A stretch of DNA of 64,000 bases, from NCBI GenBank assembly GCA_016800925.1, contig JABCPU010000118.1, positions 62,001-126,000 of the forward strand, read 5' to 3'. A program made the translations under genes and the position numbers. The stretch is from Suillus spraguei. Taxonomy: Eukaryota > Basidiomycota > Agaricomycetes > Boletales > Suillaceae. The notes under the pieces are model-generated. The model had not been told where the DNA came from and ran no database searches. It saw only the letters and a program-made list of their open reading frames with translations. Below, piece after piece: positions 62,126 to 64,000 of the stretch. The first letter of the stretch is position 1; the number at the start of each line of letters is the position of its first letter.

Positions 62126-62296
62126 ACTTCTTTTTGGCTTTGGCCTCCTTTTTTGCTTTGCACTCCTTTGCACTCCTTTTTGGCTTCACTCTTGGCTGAA
62201 CACTCCCTTTGGGCTCCCTGGCCTCAGCTCCATCCTAATAATTTCATTTTCCCCCAGCTTCAGACAACCTGTGGAACCATAATTGCATTTTACCCA

Positions 62297-62501
62297 GCTT
62301 CAGACAACCCGTGGCAAATTTCAACCCCTGTGTCGCTGCACGTGACAAATCCACGCAATCACACAATGGGACAACTGTGTCGGCACTTGAAAAAAACCAC
62401 GCGAGAAATTTCCAAACCGAGCTAAGCGAAAAAACGTGGCGTTTAGCGAAAGCCACGCGAGCTAGCGAGCACCTTCCCACCTTTCCCCCCTTACTTTATA
62501 G
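62297..62501 (+). promoter_or_regulatory. DAM1 promoter region with an ACGCG (MCB-like) site
   Basis: The 205 bp before the DAM1 ATG include ccacgcgagaaattt at 62397-62411, whose ACGCG core resembles the MluI cell-cycle box used by fungal MBF factors, plus two cacgc strings nearby (62350-62370, 62450-62460). Cell-cycle control would fit a kinetochore gene, but this is inference from a short motif. The same site is conserved in the duplicated copy at 60819-60833. Confidence 0.5.
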
Positions 62502-63647
62502 ATGCTCGGACATACGCCACATAGAACACCTCTTAAACGTGTCTCTCAAGGGTCTCTCTTTGCTCTCTCGCGATCAGGTAACAACCCTGATGCGCCTCAT
62601 GGTCTTGGCTTCATCGAGCCTGTAATGGCAGAGCTCATCGACGAAGTTGAGACGCTGCAGGCCAATGTAGAGGGCCTGAGGAACCTTGGCAACTCTCTGA
62701 AGACATTCAATGAGAGCTTCGCAAGCTGGCTATATGTCATGGACATGAACGCACTGACAGTGGACTGGCCACAGGTGAGCCCTGTCACTCACGATGATCG
62801 AGTGTGTTGATCGATCTCTTGTTGATGATCTGCAAGGCCCCAACGGACGCGTCGTTCCGGCTGGCTAAGCGACGAAGAGGTGTGTCGTGTAATAAATTTA
62901 TTATGCGCTTGAAATGATGTGACATATTCATAGAGGAAATTGCTCGTTTGGCTGAAGAATCTGTCCTGAAAGCAGCATCAGCCGCCCCGCCGCCGCCAGA
63001 CTCAGAGGCAGACAAGACGACGTTCACCGAAAACCAAGAGTCTGAAACGACGTACACAACAAATGCTACGACAAGGAATGCTTCCACTAGCATCGCGAAG
63101 AGCGCATCGACAGGTATTCCCAAGAAGAAGGCTAAACCAAAGCTCACTGCGAAGGAGAAAAAGGAACGATTGGTGAGTACTGATGCGTAGGATATTCTTT
63201 CTTGAAATTTGATCGTCCTTGCAGCTTTCACTTGAGAAGACAATAATGTCTCTTCCTCTCGAGTTTCGGGGCAGTGATCCGGCACGTGTATTTAATGCCA
63301 ATGATGCGCGACTGTCTGTTGAAGGATAGATATTCCAGGGTCTTCGACGTAACATGGAATCTGTAATAGAGTTCATGATGGACAGCGATGGACGAGGTAT
63401 CAAACGTGGGTGATCCTACTTTGTTGCATTATACATTAGCTCATAAGTCTTTGCACGCAGTTATCGAGATCATCAGACCTCCCGATCTCAATCAGGCACG
63501 TGTCAACAAATGTTTGATTGCTTTAGTGAACCGCAAGATTGTCCAAAAGGAAAACAGCACTGTATGGCACAACCACTCGAGTAACAATGCATTCTTCTAA
63601 TCCTTGAACAGGGCACAGTGCTTTACCATTGGACCGGATTATCGTGA
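62502..63647 (+). CDS. DAM1: DASH/Dam1 complex subunit Dam1
   Basis: The ATG at 62502 gives MLGHTPHRTPLKRVSQGSLF and SGNNPDAPHGLGFIEPVMAE, then the Dam1 signature VETLQANVEGLRNLGNSLKT and FNESFASWLYVMDMNALTVD followed by WPQ. After an intron comes APTDASFRLAKRR, then a linker rich in Thr/Ala and a basic stretch (PKKKAKPKLTAKEKKERL). The C-terminal part reads LSLEKTIMSLPLEFRGSDPA, LRRNMESVIEFMMDSDGRG, IEIIRPPDLNQARVNKCLIA and ENST-GTVLYHWTGLS across introns, with TGA at 63645-63647; it looks like a winged-helix-type module. About six short introns are needed. Dam1 is the microtubule-binding subunit that links kinetochores to spindle microtubules. All exons join in frame, so the gene appears intact despite the repeats at its start. 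Confidence 0.85.
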
Positions 63648-64000
63648 GATCCGATGTAGTGATGTGTGGATGCTCTTTATTTGAACAACCCTGGTTCTCG
63701 CGCCTTTCGGATTTCCGTCATCTTTTTTCTTTTTTGCAGTGACTGCGCACGATTTATTCGATTCCATCAATGCGGGGCGATGCAAAGGCTCGGATGGTGC
63801 CGCTAAGAGATTCACACTACTTATTGCAACTAGGATAATGCACCTACATCCAAGGAAGTTTAAACCGTACCGTAAAAACCTTGACTAGTAGATTGGGTCT
63901 TCATGTACCTTATCAGATGAATATAGCAATCAGCTGTTTAATCGTCCGAGGGCCAAGCTTCTTCTGGATCTTTCGACATTTGGGTGAGCACAAGCTGTCG
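63648..64000. other. 3' flank of DAM1 to the window end
   Basis: No gene could be recognised in the last 350 bp. The sequence may contain the beginning of another gene beyond the window. Confidence 0.5.

Larger units (their letters stand above)
60923..62501. repeat. Compound repeat unit, copy 2 (1.58 kb), ending at the DAM1 start codon
   Basis: The same order as copy 1: TTC-loop hairpins (60943-61085), AT-rich block (to about 61345), satellite (61348-62125) and the gene-upstream block (62297-62501). The AT-rich blocks agree almost base for base, including aatagggggcaacagtatta just before the satellite. The pieces differ mainly in satellite length and composition and in the block after it. 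Confidence 0.85.

Noticed and set aside
58851..62130. Subtelomeric or telomeric sequence
   Set aside because: No TTAGGG-type repeat is present and intact housekeeping genes flank the satellites on both sides.
61286..62425. Open frames of up to 379 codons in the second satellite array
   Set aside because: Same artefact as in the first array; no start context, introns or domain.

Overview
The window looks like a chromosome segment of a filamentous basidiomycete, most likely an Agaricomycete. Genes are broken by many introns of about 50 bp with GT-AG ends, several protein families are typical of mushrooms (polyporopepsin-type aspartic protease, multi-exon P450, basidiomycete-type DASH subunit), and old transposons fill nearly half of the sequence. 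All calls come from reading translations and junctions by eye; no database search was run.

Left part (1 to about 27 kb) is a nest of mobile elements. A decayed autonomous Helitron lies on the minus strand from about 15.8 kb down to 3.28 kb (N-terminal domain, Helitron-like domain, PIF1-type helicase). Two multi-exon genes of unknown function follow it on the same strand (3.17 to 0.65 kb) and may be passengers. The Helitron gene is cut by three LTR insertions whose removal rejoins the reading frame: a complete Ty1/copia element with identical 335-bp LTRs and one open 1483-residue gag-pol frame (4184-9427, target duplication CATCG), a solo LTR at 10745-11228 (GCATG) and a solo LTR at 13914-14895 (GCAC/AGCAC). 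A second old coding element, a transposase-like gene on the minus strand from about 26.4 to 17.7 kb, is cut by four insertions (two inverted solo LTRs of one family, a 2.6-kb element of unknown class and another solo LTR) and carries a tandem repeat inside its coding part. A small inverted-repeat element also lies in its 5' part.

Middle and right part (27 to 58.5 kb) is mostly ordinary single-copy genome: a HAD-type phosphatase (+), a secreted aspartic protease (+), a 1326-residue low-complexity protein (+), an ISWI-type chromatin remodeler (-), a cytochrome P450 (-), a P5A ATPase of the Spf1 type (+) and, 226 bp further on, the COPII coat subunit Sec23 (+). The last two both act at the endoplasmic reticulum. 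The P5A gene has an apparent one-base frameshift just before its C-terminus.

Right end (58.85 to 64 kb): two head-to-tail copies of a compound unit (hairpin block, AT-rich block, large 7-bp satellite with unit CTCCCAT, gene-upstream block) lie directly before the DASH kinetochore gene DAM1 (62502-63647). The second copy ends on the DAM1 start codon and the first ends on the same bases with ACG instead of ATG, so the DAM1 upstream region appears to have been duplicated together with a satellite whose G-rich strand could form G-quadruplexes. This duplicated satellite-promoter region and the nested, frame-verifiable insertions are the most unusual parts of the window.
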